The notes below the pieces were generated by a model, which saw only the letters and a program-made list of their open reading frames with translations, had not been told where the DNA came from and did not search any database. This document shows, in pieces, positions 34,725 through 43,086 of a stretch of 64,000 bases of DNA; position 1 is the first letter of the stretch; each line of letters starts with the position of its first letter. The translations under genes and the position numbers were made by a program. The stretch is from UBA11865 sp041570195 (GTDB lineage: Bacteria; Chloroflexota; Anaerolineae; Promineifilales; Promineifilaceae): the NCBI GenBank assembly GCA_041570195.1, contig JBFFWQ010000003.1, positions 58,433 to 122,432 of the forward strand, given 5' to 3'.

Positions 34725-35357
34725 CTATTCTTCGCCTTCTTCCGATGCTCCGGTTTCGTCGAGTACCTCGTCGACCAGACCATATTCCTTGGCCTCTTCG
34801 GCTGAGAGGAAAATGTCGCGGTCTGTGTCGTCCTCGATCTTTTCAATCGCTTGTCCTGTATGGTAGCTCAAGATGTCGTTAAGCGACTTTCGCAATCGAA
34901 GGATCTCATTGGCCTGGATGGCGATATCCGAGGCCTGGCCCTGGGCGCCTCCGAGAGGCTGATGCATATGAATCGTCGCATTGGGCAGGGCATAGCGCAT
35001 GCCCTTGGTACCGGCGGTCAACAAGACGGTGCCAAAACTGGCGGTAAAGCCAAGGGCCACCGTGGAGACCGGGCACTCGATTTGTTGCATAGTGTCGTAA
35101 ATAGCCATGCCGGAATAAACCTGGCCGCCCGGAGAGTTGATGTAAAGGCGAATAGGCTTAGTGGGATCTTCGCGGGCCAGATAAAGCATCTGGGCCACGA
35201 CCAGGTTGGCGATCTGGTCGTTGATCGGGGTGCCAAGCATGACAATACGTTCTTTGAGCAGAAGCGAATAGATGTCGTAGGCGCGTTCGCCGCGGCCGCT
35301 TGTCTCGATCACCATTGGAATTAGTGAGGTAGGTAAGTTCATCTGTATCTCCTTCAA
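34725..35357 (-). CDS. clpP: ATP-dependent Clp protease proteolytic subunit
   Basis: ClpP forms the tetradecameric chamber protease. The 210-residue product has YINSPGGQVYSGMAIYDTM, the nucleophile Ser107 in FTASFGT and the base His132 in HMHQPLGG, with the family's 25-residue spacing. TASFGT replaces the usual AASMGA. The protein starts at ATG 35357 or at the in-frame ATG 35342. It is 59 bases downstream of tig, the normal tig-clpP order, but clpX does not follow; an exported-protein operon does. Confidence 0.95.
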   Translation of the reverse strand: MKEIQMNLPTSLIPMVIETSGRGERAYDIYSLLLKERIVMLGTPINDQIANLVVAQMLYLAREDPTKPIRLYINSPGGQVYSGMAIYDTMQQIECPVSTVALGFTASFGTVLLTAGTKGMRYALPNATIHMHQPLGGAQGQASDIAIQANEILRLRKSLNDILSYHTGQAIEKIEDDTDRDIFLSAEEAKEYGLVDEVLDETGASEEGEE

Positions 35358-35416
35358 TGATGGGGCATGGTTTTCCGCAGTTCTACACTGATCATGAATG
35401 TGCGGTTCGTGATTTC

Positions 35417-36784
35417 TTATTCCTCTTCTGACTCGTCCGCCTCTTCGGCATCGGTCACGGTTTCGAGCGCGTCGAGGTCAGGCGCGTTGCCGGTCACGAT
35501 CGCCTCAATCCGCTCCTGAACCTTCTCGATCAAGACCTCGTTGCTCAACGCCTCGAGCCCCTCGCCTTCGGTGAAAATGGGCCTGAGTCGATCGCGCAAT
35601 TCCTCGTCTTCACCGAAGCTGGCCAGACGCTTGTCGACGGCGGCATCGACATCGTCCGCCTCGACAGTGAGCCTTTCCTCCTGGATAAATTGGCGCAGAA
35701 CCAGCCCGCGCTTTACACGGTCCTCAGAGGCTTCGCGCATTTGTTCGCCCAGCGATTCTTCAGTTTCACCCTGTAACTGCAAATAATCTTCCCACTTCCA
35801 TCCGCTGCGAGTCACCTGCTCTTTGAAAGTGGCTAGGCTGTCTTCCATTTCCGATGTCACGGCCGCCGGCGGATAGCTGATCTCAGCATCGACCAGCACG
35901 TCCGCGACGAATTCATCCATTAGGTCTGATTTAGCCTGCTGCTCGGCCTGCTCCTGGAGTTGCTTGCGTAACCCTTCCCGCAGCTCGTCGACGGTCTGGT
36001 AATTGCCGTCTTCCTGGACCAATTCATCGGTTAGCTCTGGCAGTTCGCGACTTTGAACCAGGTTTAGCGTAACTTCAAATACCGCGTCTCGGCCGGCTAA
36101 TTCCTCTTCATCATAATCTTCGGGAAAGGAAAAGCTGAACTGCTTCTCTTCACCGGCCGACATGCCAACGATGTTCTCGACAAATGGCAGATTGGGAAAG
36201 ACCTTCTCAGGGTCGAGTACCATTTCGGCGCCGTGCTGATGCCAGATCTGCTCGGCTTCCTCGTCGGCGGTTTTGCCTTCGCCGTCGACCGTGACTAAGT
36301 CGCCAAGGGCCGCCGGCCGGTCCACATCCTCAACCACCTGGTGCCGGGCCTGGACTCGCTCCAGGGCGCCCGCTAAGGCTTCTTCCGAAACTTCAACCTC
36401 TTCCACATCTTTACGAATGGCTCGATAGTCGCCAAGCGTTACCGTCGGCTGCAGCGGGATAGTCATCTCTAGCACCAACGGTTGCATCTCCAAGTTGTCC
36501 AGCGTTGGCTGCCGGTAGGGCGCGACGTCTATTTCAGCTAGCGTTTCAACTACTACCGCCTCGATCATGTCCTCCACTGCGTCAACGCGCACAGCTTCTT
36601 CGCCAAAGCGGTTAATGATGACGTTATAAGGCGCCTTGCCCTTGCGGAAGCCGGGGACATTGATCTGCCGGGCCAGGCTACGCGCTTTCTTGCGCATCTC
36701 ATTCTGAACGCGTTCTTCTGGTACCTCGACGGTTACATTCAGTTGGCGTTGTTGGTCTTCCTCAGTATGTATTGTCAGCGTCAC
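35417..36784 (-). CDS. tig: Trigger factor
   Basis: The ribosome-associated chaperone and peptidyl-prolyl isomerase. The N-terminal ribosome-binding domain contains the signature VPGFRKGKAPYNVI (GFRxGxxP) near residue 45. The FKBP domain spans about residues 155-245 (LGDLVTVDGEG, and VFEVTLNLVQ), and the C-terminal helical chaperone domain ends in an acidic tail. At 455 residues it is of normal length. tRNA-Leu lies upstream on the same strand across a dyad-repeat array. Confidence 0.95.
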   Translation of the reverse strand: MTLTIHTEEDQQRQLNVTVEVPEERVQNEMRKKARSLARQINVPGFRKGKAPYNVIINRFGEEAVRVDAVEDMIEAVVVETLAEIDVAPYRQPTLDNLEMQPLVLEMTIPLQPTVTLGDYRAIRKDVEEVEVSEEALAGALERVQARHQVVEDVDRPAALGDLVTVDGEGKTADEEAEQIWHQHGAEMVLDPEKVFPNLPFVENIVGMSAGEEKQFSFSFPEDYDEEELAGRDAVFEVTLNLVQSRELPELTDELVQEDGNYQTVDELREGLRKQLQEQAEQQAKSDLMDEFVADVLVDAEISYPPAAVTSEMEDSLATFKEQVTRSGWKWEDYLQLQGETEESLGEQMREASEDRVKRGLVLRQFIQEERLTVEADDVDAAVDKRLASFGEDEELRDRLRPIFTEGEGLEALSNEVLIEKVQERIEAIVTGNAPDLDALETVTDAEEADESEEE

Positions 36785-36911
36785 TATTCTTCCTCTAAAT
36801 TACTGAATATCTCAGGCGCAGTTGGCCGCCTTTTCCCAGAGCCGCCAGTGCTCATGGCGGGGATCGCCTTTTCTGCTTCCATTGTCAGGTGCTCTGCGGG
36901 AGTCGGCCACA

Positions 36912-37032
36912 ATCAAAAAAACGTCACCGCGGCAACAAATCAAAACGCGTCACCGCGGCAACAAATCAAAGACATTGCCGGGGCAACGGATCAAAAAGCG
37001 TTGCCGGGGGCAACAGTTGTTGCCTTGGCAAC
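36912..37032. repeat. Tandem array of 25-27-base units with internal dyads
   Basis: Four units (36912-36938, 36939-36964, 36965-36989, 36990-37016) each begin ATCAAA and end with GGCAAC plus two bases. A final half-unit (37017-37032) contains GTTGCCTTGGCAAC. Units 3 to 5 contain perfect TTGCC/GGCAA dyads; units 1 and 2 have CACCGCGGCAAC. The array lies between tig and tRNA-Leu. Confidence 0.8.
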
Positions 37033-37043
37033 ACCTTCCTGTG

Positions 37044-37125
37044 TGGGGAAGGCGGGACTTGAACCCGCACGCCTTGCGGCACATGATCCTAAGTCATGCT
37101 CGTCTGCCAATTCCGACACTTCCCC
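37044..37125 (-). tRNA. tRNA-Leu (anticodon UAG)
   Basis: On the minus strand the acceptor GGGGAAG pairs with CTTCCCC. The anticodon stem CATGA/TCATG encloses CTTAGGA with anticodon TAG. A long class II variable arm (GTGCCGCAAGGCG region) and the T arm GGGTTCAAGTCCC follow. CCA is not encoded. Confidence 0.92.
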
Positions 37126-37134
37126 GCCCGGCAA

Positions 37135-37162
37135 ATTATACCACCGGTGGCGTCTTTGCCAA
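37135..37162 (-). promoter_or_regulatory. Promoter of tRNA-Leu
   Basis: On the minus strand, TTGGCA (37157-37162), a 16-base spacer and a perfect TATAAT (37135-37140) with a preceding TG place the start about 9 bases before the tRNA. Confidence 0.65.
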
Positions 37163-37318
37163 CTGCGGTCGAACAGAGCTCGAGGGGATCGTGTGCCTGT
37201 AATTTTGATTCGTACTAGAATAGTCTTGCACGAGTACTATCGTGTGAGAATGGTAAGGTTTGCTCGAAAGGAAGTCGAAGAGGAGACAGATTGTGTCGGA
37301 ATTTCCTCAAAGAGATCT

Positions 37319-37984
37319 TTAGATGTTGATCACCTTGAGCCAGGGTCCACTGTGGCTAGCGCGGGCAAACCTGGAAGGCGCGCACCTGGTGGAAGTCGAT
37401 TTAGAGGACGCTAATCTCGAGGGAGCAAATCTACGGGCGGCCGATCTGCGTAGAGCGAATTTGAAAGGCGCCATAGCGGACGCTGATGAGGTTAACCGTA
37501 TCAAGGTGGCATAACTGAAGTTGGCGTGCAGAATATCGGCGTGGCTGAGATTGGACCCGCTCAGAACGGCCTCGCTTAGAGTGGCTGAAGTTAGGTCGGT
37601 CTTTGTCATATCGACATTATGCAACTTCGAGCCCCGCAGATCGGCGTCTTTCAGATTCGCTTCGGCCAGGTAGGCGTCTGACAAATTGGCCTTGGTCAAG
37701 TATGCGCCGGAGAGGTCGGCCTTGTAGAGTTCGGTGCCGGACAAATCGGCATCGGATAAATCAGCTCCAGGCAGCGCGGCCATTTTGAGATTGGCGTTGC
37801 TCAGGTCGGCGCCAAAAAAATCGGCCTCAGACAGGTCAGCCTCGCCAAGATTGATCCCCGATAGGTCAAGATCGCTCAAATCCTCGCCGGCCAGTTGCGG
37901 CCGAACCCCAGGATTCTCCGCCCGCCAATCATTCCAGGCCTGTGTTTCGTTCTCTAAGATTTCCAGGTGCGTTGTTTCTGCCAT
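37319..37984 (-). CDS. Pentapeptide-repeat protein with antisense C-terminal end
   Basis: From ATG 37984 the product begins MAETTHLEILENETQAW. About 28 A(D/N)Lxx pentapeptide repeats follow (for example ADLSEADFFGADLSNANL), which would fold as a right-handed quadrilateral beta-helix. After ANFSYATL (near 37500) the sequence changes abruptly to a basic Ala/Ser/Arg-rich stretch to the stop at 37319. That stretch is the complement of another pentapeptide-coding segment on the plus strand. The natural C-terminus is therefore probably lost. The frame is open further upstream to 38233 but has no repeat character there. Confidence 0.75.
   Translation of the reverse strand: MAETTHLEILENETQAWNDWRAENPGVRPQLAGEDLSDLDLSGINLGEADLSEADFFGADLSNANLKMAALPGADLSDADLSGTELYKADLSGAYLTKANLSDAYLAEANLKDADLRGSKLHNVDMTKTDLTSATLSEAVLSGSNLSHADILHANFSYATLIRLTSSASAMAPFKFALRRSAARRFAPSRLASSKSTSTRCAPSRFARASHSGPWLKVINI
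37323..37514 (+). pseudogene. Inverted pentapeptide-repeat coding fragment
   Basis: The plus strand encodes WLARANLEGAHLVEVDL, then DANLEGANLRAADL and ANLKGA, about eight uninterrupted pentapeptide repeats, directly opposite the anomalous end of the minus-strand pentapeptide gene. A TAG immediately precedes the ATG. The simplest reading is that the distal part of the minus-strand gene was inverted, with one junction near 37480-37500. A separate short convergent gene is the alternative. Confidence 0.5.
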
Positions 37985-38257
37985 TTCACTCTCTTTTTCG
38001 CTATGAATTGAACGCGCGGTTGGCATCGGTAGGGATGGCTCTGGCAGGTAACCTTTGCTTGGGAAGATTGTGGCCGCCAGATCAACGAGGATCAAACCGG
38101 TGCAAGTTGTTTCTGTCCTGATTGGCCACCGGAAGCGCCAGCGCTGTGGTTTTTGTTCTGTCACGATTTGCTCTACCATATATGGTCGACTGCTCATAGG
38201 GCCGCAATGCACTTGTGTGCAAAGGGTCTGCAAGCCGCGAGATTCAGGAGAAATACT

Positions 38258-39661
38258 ATGGCTACCATGCTTGTCAAGAACGCTACTGTCCTAGCCACCA
38301 TGGATGACGAACGACGGGAGATAGTTGACGCTGGTCTTTTCGTTCGTGATGCCGTCATTGAACAGGTGGGACACAGCGCGGACCTGCCCTCGTCGGCCGA
38401 TCGGGTGATCGACCTGACGGACCATCTTGTATTGCCAGGGCTGATTAATACCCATCATCACCTTTACCAGACGCTGACCCGGGTTTACGCCACCGACGCC
38501 GACTTGTTCACCTGGCTGAAGACGTTGTATCCGATCTGGGCCGGCCTGACGGATGAAGCCATCTACATCAGCACGCTGACTGGCCTGGCAGAGCTGGCCC
38601 TGTCTGGTTGCACTACCAGCAGCGATCACCTATATATCTTCCCCAATGACTGCACCCTGGATAGCCAGATCCGGGCGGCAACCGAGATCGGCGTACGCTT
38701 TCACGCTGCCCGCGGTTCCATGTCACTTGGCGAAAGCCAGGGTGGTCTTCCACCAGATAGCGTGACCGAGGACGAGGCCTTCATCCTTGAGGATAGCCGG
38801 CGGCTGATCGAGCAGTATAACGACCCTGAACAGCAGGCCATGATCCGAGTCGTGCTGGCCCCATGCTCGCCATTCTCGGTCACGGCCGATCTGATGCGTG
38901 AATCGGCCGACATGGCCCGGACTTACGGCGTCAGGTTGCACACTCATCTTTCGGAAACGTTAGAAGAAGAAGAATTCTGTCTGGGAAGCTTTGGCCAACG
39001 ACCTGTTCCCTACGTGGAATCGTTGGGTTGGACCGGCGACGACGTCTGGCATGCTCACTGCGTCCACATGAACGACCAGGAGATGGCCGTGTTTAGCCGT
39101 ACCGGCACGGGCATCGCGCACTGCCCGACCAGTAACATGCGTTTGGCCAGCGGCATCGCCCCGGTAGTTTACTGGCGCGAGCACGGCGTCAGGGTTGGCT
39201 TGGGGGTGGACGGTTCGGCCTCCAACGATGGCAGTCACCTTCTAAACGAAGCGCGGATGGCCATGCTCAAGCAGCGAACCGCCCCCCATCGGTATCTGAG
39301 CGAAGAGCCTGGAGGGCGCTACGGCTTTGCCGGTCACGCTGGCTCGATGAGCGCCCGGCAGGCGCTTGAACTGGCGACACGGGGTGGGGCCGAGGTCCTA
39401 GGCCGGGACGACGTCGGTTACCTGGCTCAGGGCATGAGCGCCGACTTCATCGCCATTAACCTGAACCAGGTGGCCTTTGCCGGTGCGCTGCATGATCCGG
39501 TGGCGGCCGTGATCCTGTGCCAGCCGCCGAATGTCGACCTGTCGGTGATCAACGGCCGGGTGGTAGTCGAGGACGGCCGCCTGACGACGCTGGACCTGGA
39601 GCCGGTGCTGCGCCGGCACAATGAGATTGCCCTGGCCATGGCTCGCGGCGAAGCAGCCTGA
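38258..39661 (+). CDS. Amidohydrolase, 8-oxoguanine deaminase type
   Basis: A metal-dependent amidohydrolase of 467 residues. The first metal motif is in GLINTHHHLYQTL, later histidines are in LHTHLSETLEEEE and WHAHCVHMND, and the final aspartate is in GVDGSASNDGSHLL. The N-terminus (LVKNATVLATMDDERREIVDAG) and the GSMSLGESQGGLPPD segment are typical of 8-oxoguanine deaminases; hydroxyatrazine-type hydrolases are close relatives. The enzyme would deaminate an oxidised purine. ATG 38258 follows CAGGAG by 7 bases; the frame is open upstream to 38153 without support. Confidence 0.88.
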   Translation: MATMLVKNATVLATMDDERREIVDAGLFVRDAVIEQVGHSADLPSSADRVIDLTDHLVLPGLINTHHHLYQTLTRVYATDADLFTWLKTLYPIWAGLTDEAIYISTLTGLAELALSGCTTSSDHLYIFPNDCTLDSQIRAATEIGVRFHAARGSMSLGESQGGLPPDSVTEDEAFILEDSRRLIEQYNDPEQQAMIRVVLAPCSPFSVTADLMRESADMARTYGVRLHTHLSETLEEEEFCLGSFGQRPVPYVESLGWTGDDVWHAHCVHMNDQEMAVFSRTGTGIAHCPTSNMRLASGIAPVVYWREHGVRVGLGVDGSASNDGSHLLNEARMAMLKQRTAPHRYLSEEPGGRYGFAGHAGSMSARQALELATRGGAEVLGRDDVGYLAQGMSADFIAINLNQVAFAGALHDPVAAVILCQPPNVDLSVINGRVVVEDGRLTTLDLEPVLRRHNEIALAMARGEAA

Positions 39662-39817
39662 TGGTCGAAAGGCCTGGATAATCCCGCGACGTGATCGTCG
39701 GCATCAATGCCAAGCGAACCTCGACGCTGTTTCGTATACAAGATGGGCCACCCAGGCTAGAGTAATTGGGCCTGCCAGGCCGGAAAGGCGAAAGCTAATC
39801 TTGCCACTGCAAGGGGT

Positions 39818-40438
39818 TCAGTATGATCCGCTGTAACCAACGGCGCGCAGGGCGAAGCTGGTCATATCTGTGACCGCGGCCGAAGCCTCCTTCTGGGCGT
39901 CGGGCTGCTCCAAGAGTTGCAACACATTCTCGTCGAAGGCGCCGGCCAAAGCCTCGGCCGTGCGGCGGGTGTTCTGGGGCGCGATCTGGCCTTTGTCGAG
40001 AGCCAGGTCCAGTGGCCGCTGCCAGATGTTGATCATGCCTTCGCGAAAATCGGCCCGGCGGGTGACTAGAGCCGGCAGCGCACCGACGCCGCCGACCAGC
40101 AAAAGAGAGATGACGGCCGGTTCATAGATGCCGATATTAACGTAGCCCTGGACCGCGGCCTGGATTTGCTTGGGCAACGTAGCCCGGCTGGCGACCGCCT
40201 GCTGGATGGCCTGCAGCAAGAATTCGGCCGTCTCTTCGTACAGATAGACGAATAGCGTCTCTTTGTCGGGGAAGTAAAAGTAGAAGGTGCCCACGGCCAC
40301 TCCGGCCGCGGCGACGATGTCACGAATGGTGGCCGCATGGTAACCTTTCTCGGCGAAGACACGCACGGCGGCCTGCATCAAGGCCGTGCGCTTTGCGTCT
40401 TTCTTCAAGCGCGTCTTCTCAGTGCTACGATAAGGCAT
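39818..40438 (-). CDS. TetR family transcriptional regulator
   Basis: The N-terminal helix-turn-helix is clear: AAVRVFAEKGYHAATIRDIVAAAGVAVGTFYFYFPDKETLF, shown here as one domain at about residues 20-60. A helical ligand-binding part follows. ATG 40438 gives MPYRSTEKTRLKK; an upstream in-frame ATG at 40474 is possible. It is divergent from the MocR-type gene, with about 150 bases between, so either regulator could act on this shared region. The inducer is unknown. Confidence 0.9.
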   Translation of the reverse strand: MPYRSTEKTRLKKDAKRTALMQAAVRVFAEKGYHAATIRDIVAAAGVAVGTFYFYFPDKETLFVYLYEETAEFLLQAIQQAVASRATLPKQIQAAVQGYVNIGIYEPAVISLLLVGGVGALPALVTRRADFREGMINIWQRPLDLALDKGQIAPQNTRRTAEALAGAFDENVLQLLEQPDAQKEASAAVTDMTSFALRAVGYSGSY

Positions 40439-40586
40439 GTTCGGGAGAATAAACCAGGCCAGGGTGGCTGTCAAATGGGGATCGGGGATCAGAGATCGGG
40501 GCTGGCCGTCGGTGACTGGTCGCTGTTTCTCTTCTCCTCTGCGTTCGCCTCTTGCCTCTGATTCTAAAACCGGGGATTATTGACCT

Positions 40587-42050
40587 GTGACTGGGCAACT
40601 AAGACTAACGCTGGTGGAGGATGGGGCGACGCCATTGTCGCGCCAGGTGTACGAGCAACTGAGGGATCTGATCCTGGCCGGCGAATTGGCGCCAGGCACC
40701 CGTTTGCCGGCCAGCCGGCGCCTGGCGGCCGACTATTCTTTGGCCCGGGTGACGGTCAGCGCCGCCTACGAACAGTTGCAGGCTGAAGGCTACGTGGCGG
40801 CCCGCGTCGGCGCCGGCACCTACGTAGCTGAAGATCTACCGCTGGACACGAGCGAAGTGAACGGGACCTACTCGCCGGCCCTTTCCAATTGGGGCCAGCG
40901 GGTGGCTATTACCGGCCGGCGGACGCCAGAGGTCAGTCCGGCTAGCCGACCGGCGATCGACTTTGGCTTCGGCCGTTCTTTTCCCCATATCTTTCCTTAC
41001 GACATCTGGCGCCGGCTACTGGCCCGTTATTTGAGCACCGACGACACCATGCTTTCCCGCTATGGCTCGGCGGCCGGCTTCAACCCGCTGCGCGAAGCGG
41101 TAGCCGACTATATCGGCCGGTTGCGCGGCGTGCGTTGCACGGCCCGCCAGGTGGTGATAGTCAGCGGCATGCAGCAGGCGCTGGATATCCTGGCCCGCCT
41201 GTTGCTGAATCAGGGTGATGAAATCCTGGTCGAGACGCCTGGCTACAAGGGCGCCTTTGATCTGTTCCGCACCTTTGGCGCCCGTCTGCGGCCGTTGGCG
41301 GTTGACGACGAGGGTTTTCCGGTGGAGCGCATCCCGCACGATAGCCAGGCACGCTTCGCATTCGTGACGCCTTCGAACCAGTTCCCACGGGGCGGAACCA
41401 TGCCGCTTGGCCGGCGCTTGGCTCTGTTGCGCTGGGCCCAGGCCAACGATGCCCTGGTCTTTGAAGACGATTATGACGGCGAATTGCGTTATAGTAGCCA
41501 ACCGGTTGCCGCCTTGCAGGGACTGGACCGGGCCGGTCGCGTCGTTTACCTGGGCACCTTCTCCAAGGTCCTGTTCCCGGCCCTGCGACTGGGTTACGTC
41601 GTTCTTCCGCCCGCCTTGCTGCCGGCCTTTTTGCAGGCCAAGGAGTTGGTCGATCGCGGTGCGCCGACACTGACCCAGGCGGCGGTGGCCGATTTCATCG
41701 CCGAAGGGCATTTTGAGCGCCATTTGCGGCGCTTGCGCCGTGAGTATGGCCAGCGCCGGCATATCCTGGCCCAGGCCTTGGAAGAACAGTTGGCCGGTCA
41801 GGTGCGTTTTTCGGCCGTGGAAGCCGGTTTGCACGTGATGTTGCTGCTGGCCCCCGGTTATGATGAGCAACGCGTCGTGCGCGAGGCGGCCGCGGCCGGG
41901 GTGGGCGTCTATCCTGGCGCGCCCTATCATCTGGACCGGCCGGCCGAGGCCTCGATATTGCTTGGGTTTAGCGGTCTGAGCGAGGACGAAATCATGGTTG
42001 GGGTTGCGAAGCTGGCTGCGGTAGTGCGCGGTCAAGCCAGTCGCATTTGA
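40587..42050 (+). CDS. MocR/PdxR-type regulator (GntR helix-turn-helix fused to aminotransferase domain)
   Basis: Residues 1-75 form a GntR winged helix (RQVYEQLRDLILAGELAPG and RLPASRRLAADYSLARVTV). The rest is a fold-type I PLP aminotransferase domain with FVTPSNQFPRGGTM, DDYDGELRYSS and the PLP lysine in YLGTFSKVLFPALRLGY. Such proteins usually act as PLP- or amino-acid-responsive activators rather than enzymes. Translation starts at GTG 40587. It is divergent from the TetR gene. The target is unknown; no pdx genes are nearby. Confidence 0.92.
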   Translation: MTGQLRLTLVEDGATPLSRQVYEQLRDLILAGELAPGTRLPASRRLAADYSLARVTVSAAYEQLQAEGYVAARVGAGTYVAEDLPLDTSEVNGTYSPALSNWGQRVAITGRRTPEVSPASRPAIDFGFGRSFPHIFPYDIWRRLLARYLSTDDTMLSRYGSAAGFNPLREAVADYIGRLRGVRCTARQVVIVSGMQQALDILARLLLNQGDEILVETPGYKGAFDLFRTFGARLRPLAVDDEGFPVERIPHDSQARFAFVTPSNQFPRGGTMPLGRRLALLRWAQANDALVFEDDYDGELRYSSQPVAALQGLDRAGRVVYLGTFSKVLFPALRLGYVVLPPALLPAFLQAKELVDRGAPTLTQAAVADFIAEGHFERHLRRLRREYGQRRHILAQALEEQLAGQVRFSAVEAGLHVMLLLAPGYDEQRVVREAAAAGVGVYPGAPYHLDRPAEASILLGFSGLSEDEIMVGVAKLAAVVRGQASRI

Positions 42051-42223
42051 GAGGTCCAACACACCGGGCGAGAGCCCTAGGCGCAACGCACGACCCGACT
42101 GGCGCTTTTCGCTTGACGGGCTATAATTTGCGCTGGACACTTGCCAACTTGAAAGTACATCCCCAGGCGAGACATCCACGGGCTGTTGGGCAACTGTCTT
42201 GGCGGGTTGTCCACAGACCGAAA

Positions 42224-42297
<74 letters not shown>

Positions 42298-42307
42298 CTT
42301 GGCCAGT

Positions 42308-42335
42308 TTGCGAACCAGAGGTCGTCTGATATAAT
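42308..42335 (+). promoter_or_regulatory. Promoter of the Rieske/cytochrome b operon
   Basis: TTGCGA (42308-42313), a 16-base spacer and a perfect TATAAT (42330-42335) lie about 85 bases upstream of the Rieske gene. Confidence 0.6.
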
Positions 42336-42421
42336 TTTTCTTTGCTTGTGACAAGATACACATGCCAGTGCGACCCTGTGACACGATCAGTTCCAACATT
42401 CATTTACAGGAGCAATAGCTT

Positions 42422-43060
42422 ATGACAGAAGCGAAAGCTAGTGCCGGCGACCTGACGCGGCGCGAGTTTCTGTACTACATTTGGGGTGGGTCACTCGCCC
42501 TGTTCGTGGTCGAATTCACCGGTTTGATGGTCTGGTTCATGCTGCCCAGATTCCGTGAAGGCGAATTTGGCGGGACTTTTACTTTGCCGGTTGACGTCCT
42601 GCCTGATGTCAACGCGCCGCCATTCAACTTCCCCGACGGCCGGTTCTGGCTGGTGAATGTAGACAACGACGATCCCGAAGGCTGCGAACGAATGTGGAAG
42701 GCGCCCGGAGATGAAGACATCGTAGGTGTGGCGGCCATCTACAAGGTCTGCACGCACCTGGGCTGCATTTACGCCTGGGTCGACGCCAATGATCGCTACG
42801 AATGCCCTTGCCACGGCTCGAAATATCGCCTGGACGGCCGGCGAATCGAGGACCCGGCGCCGCGCAACCTGGATCGTTTCAAATTAGCGGCGCTGGATGA
42901 CAATGAAACGGTCATCGCCGAATCTATTGTCAGTTCGGATGGCACCTACGAAACACTGCAGTTGCCGACGGATACAGCCTTTCTGCAAGTCGATACCGGC
43001 GACAAGAAAGAAGGCAATTCACAATCCTTGTTGGCCGATTTCCCCAAGAACTGCCCCTAG
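42422..43060 (+). CDS. Rieske iron-sulfur subunit of a quinol:cytochrome c oxidoreductase
   Basis: A 212-residue protein with one N-terminal membrane anchor (about residues 18-42). The Rieske cluster motifs are CTHLGC (Cys110, His112, Cys115) and CPCHGS (Cys128, Cys130, His131). Cys110, His112, Cys128 and His131 bind the 2Fe-2S cluster; Cys115 and Cys130 can form the stabilising disulfide. LTRREFLYY at the N-terminus is a twin-arginine-like signal, consistent with tatC in this window. It is first in a three-gene operon. Confidence 0.94.
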   Translation: MTEAKASAGDLTRREFLYYIWGGSLALFVVEFTGLMVWFMLPRFREGEFGGTFTLPVDVLPDVNAPPFNFPDGRFWLVNVDNDDPEGCERMWKAPGDEDIVGVAAIYKVCTHLGCIYAWVDANDRYECPCHGSKYRLDGRRIEDPAPRNLDRFKLAALDDNETVIAESIVSSDGTYETLQLPTDTAFLQVDTGDKKEGNSQSLLADFPKNCP

Positions 43061-43086
43061 TGTGAAAGAGAGGAGAGTCTCAGTTT

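Noticed and set aside
36912..37032. CRISPR array
   Set aside because: The units are contiguous without variable spacers, and no cas gene is present.
42113..42127. TTGACG next to TATAAT as a tRNA-Val promoter
   Set aside because: Only 3 bases separate the two boxes, so they cannot form one sigma-70 promoter; only the TATAAT may be functional.
41016..42179. A 387-codon minus-strand frame opposite the MocR-type gene
   Set aside because: It lies wholly antisense to a well-supported GntR-aminotransferase gene, has no family-like motif, and reflects GC-driven antisense openness.
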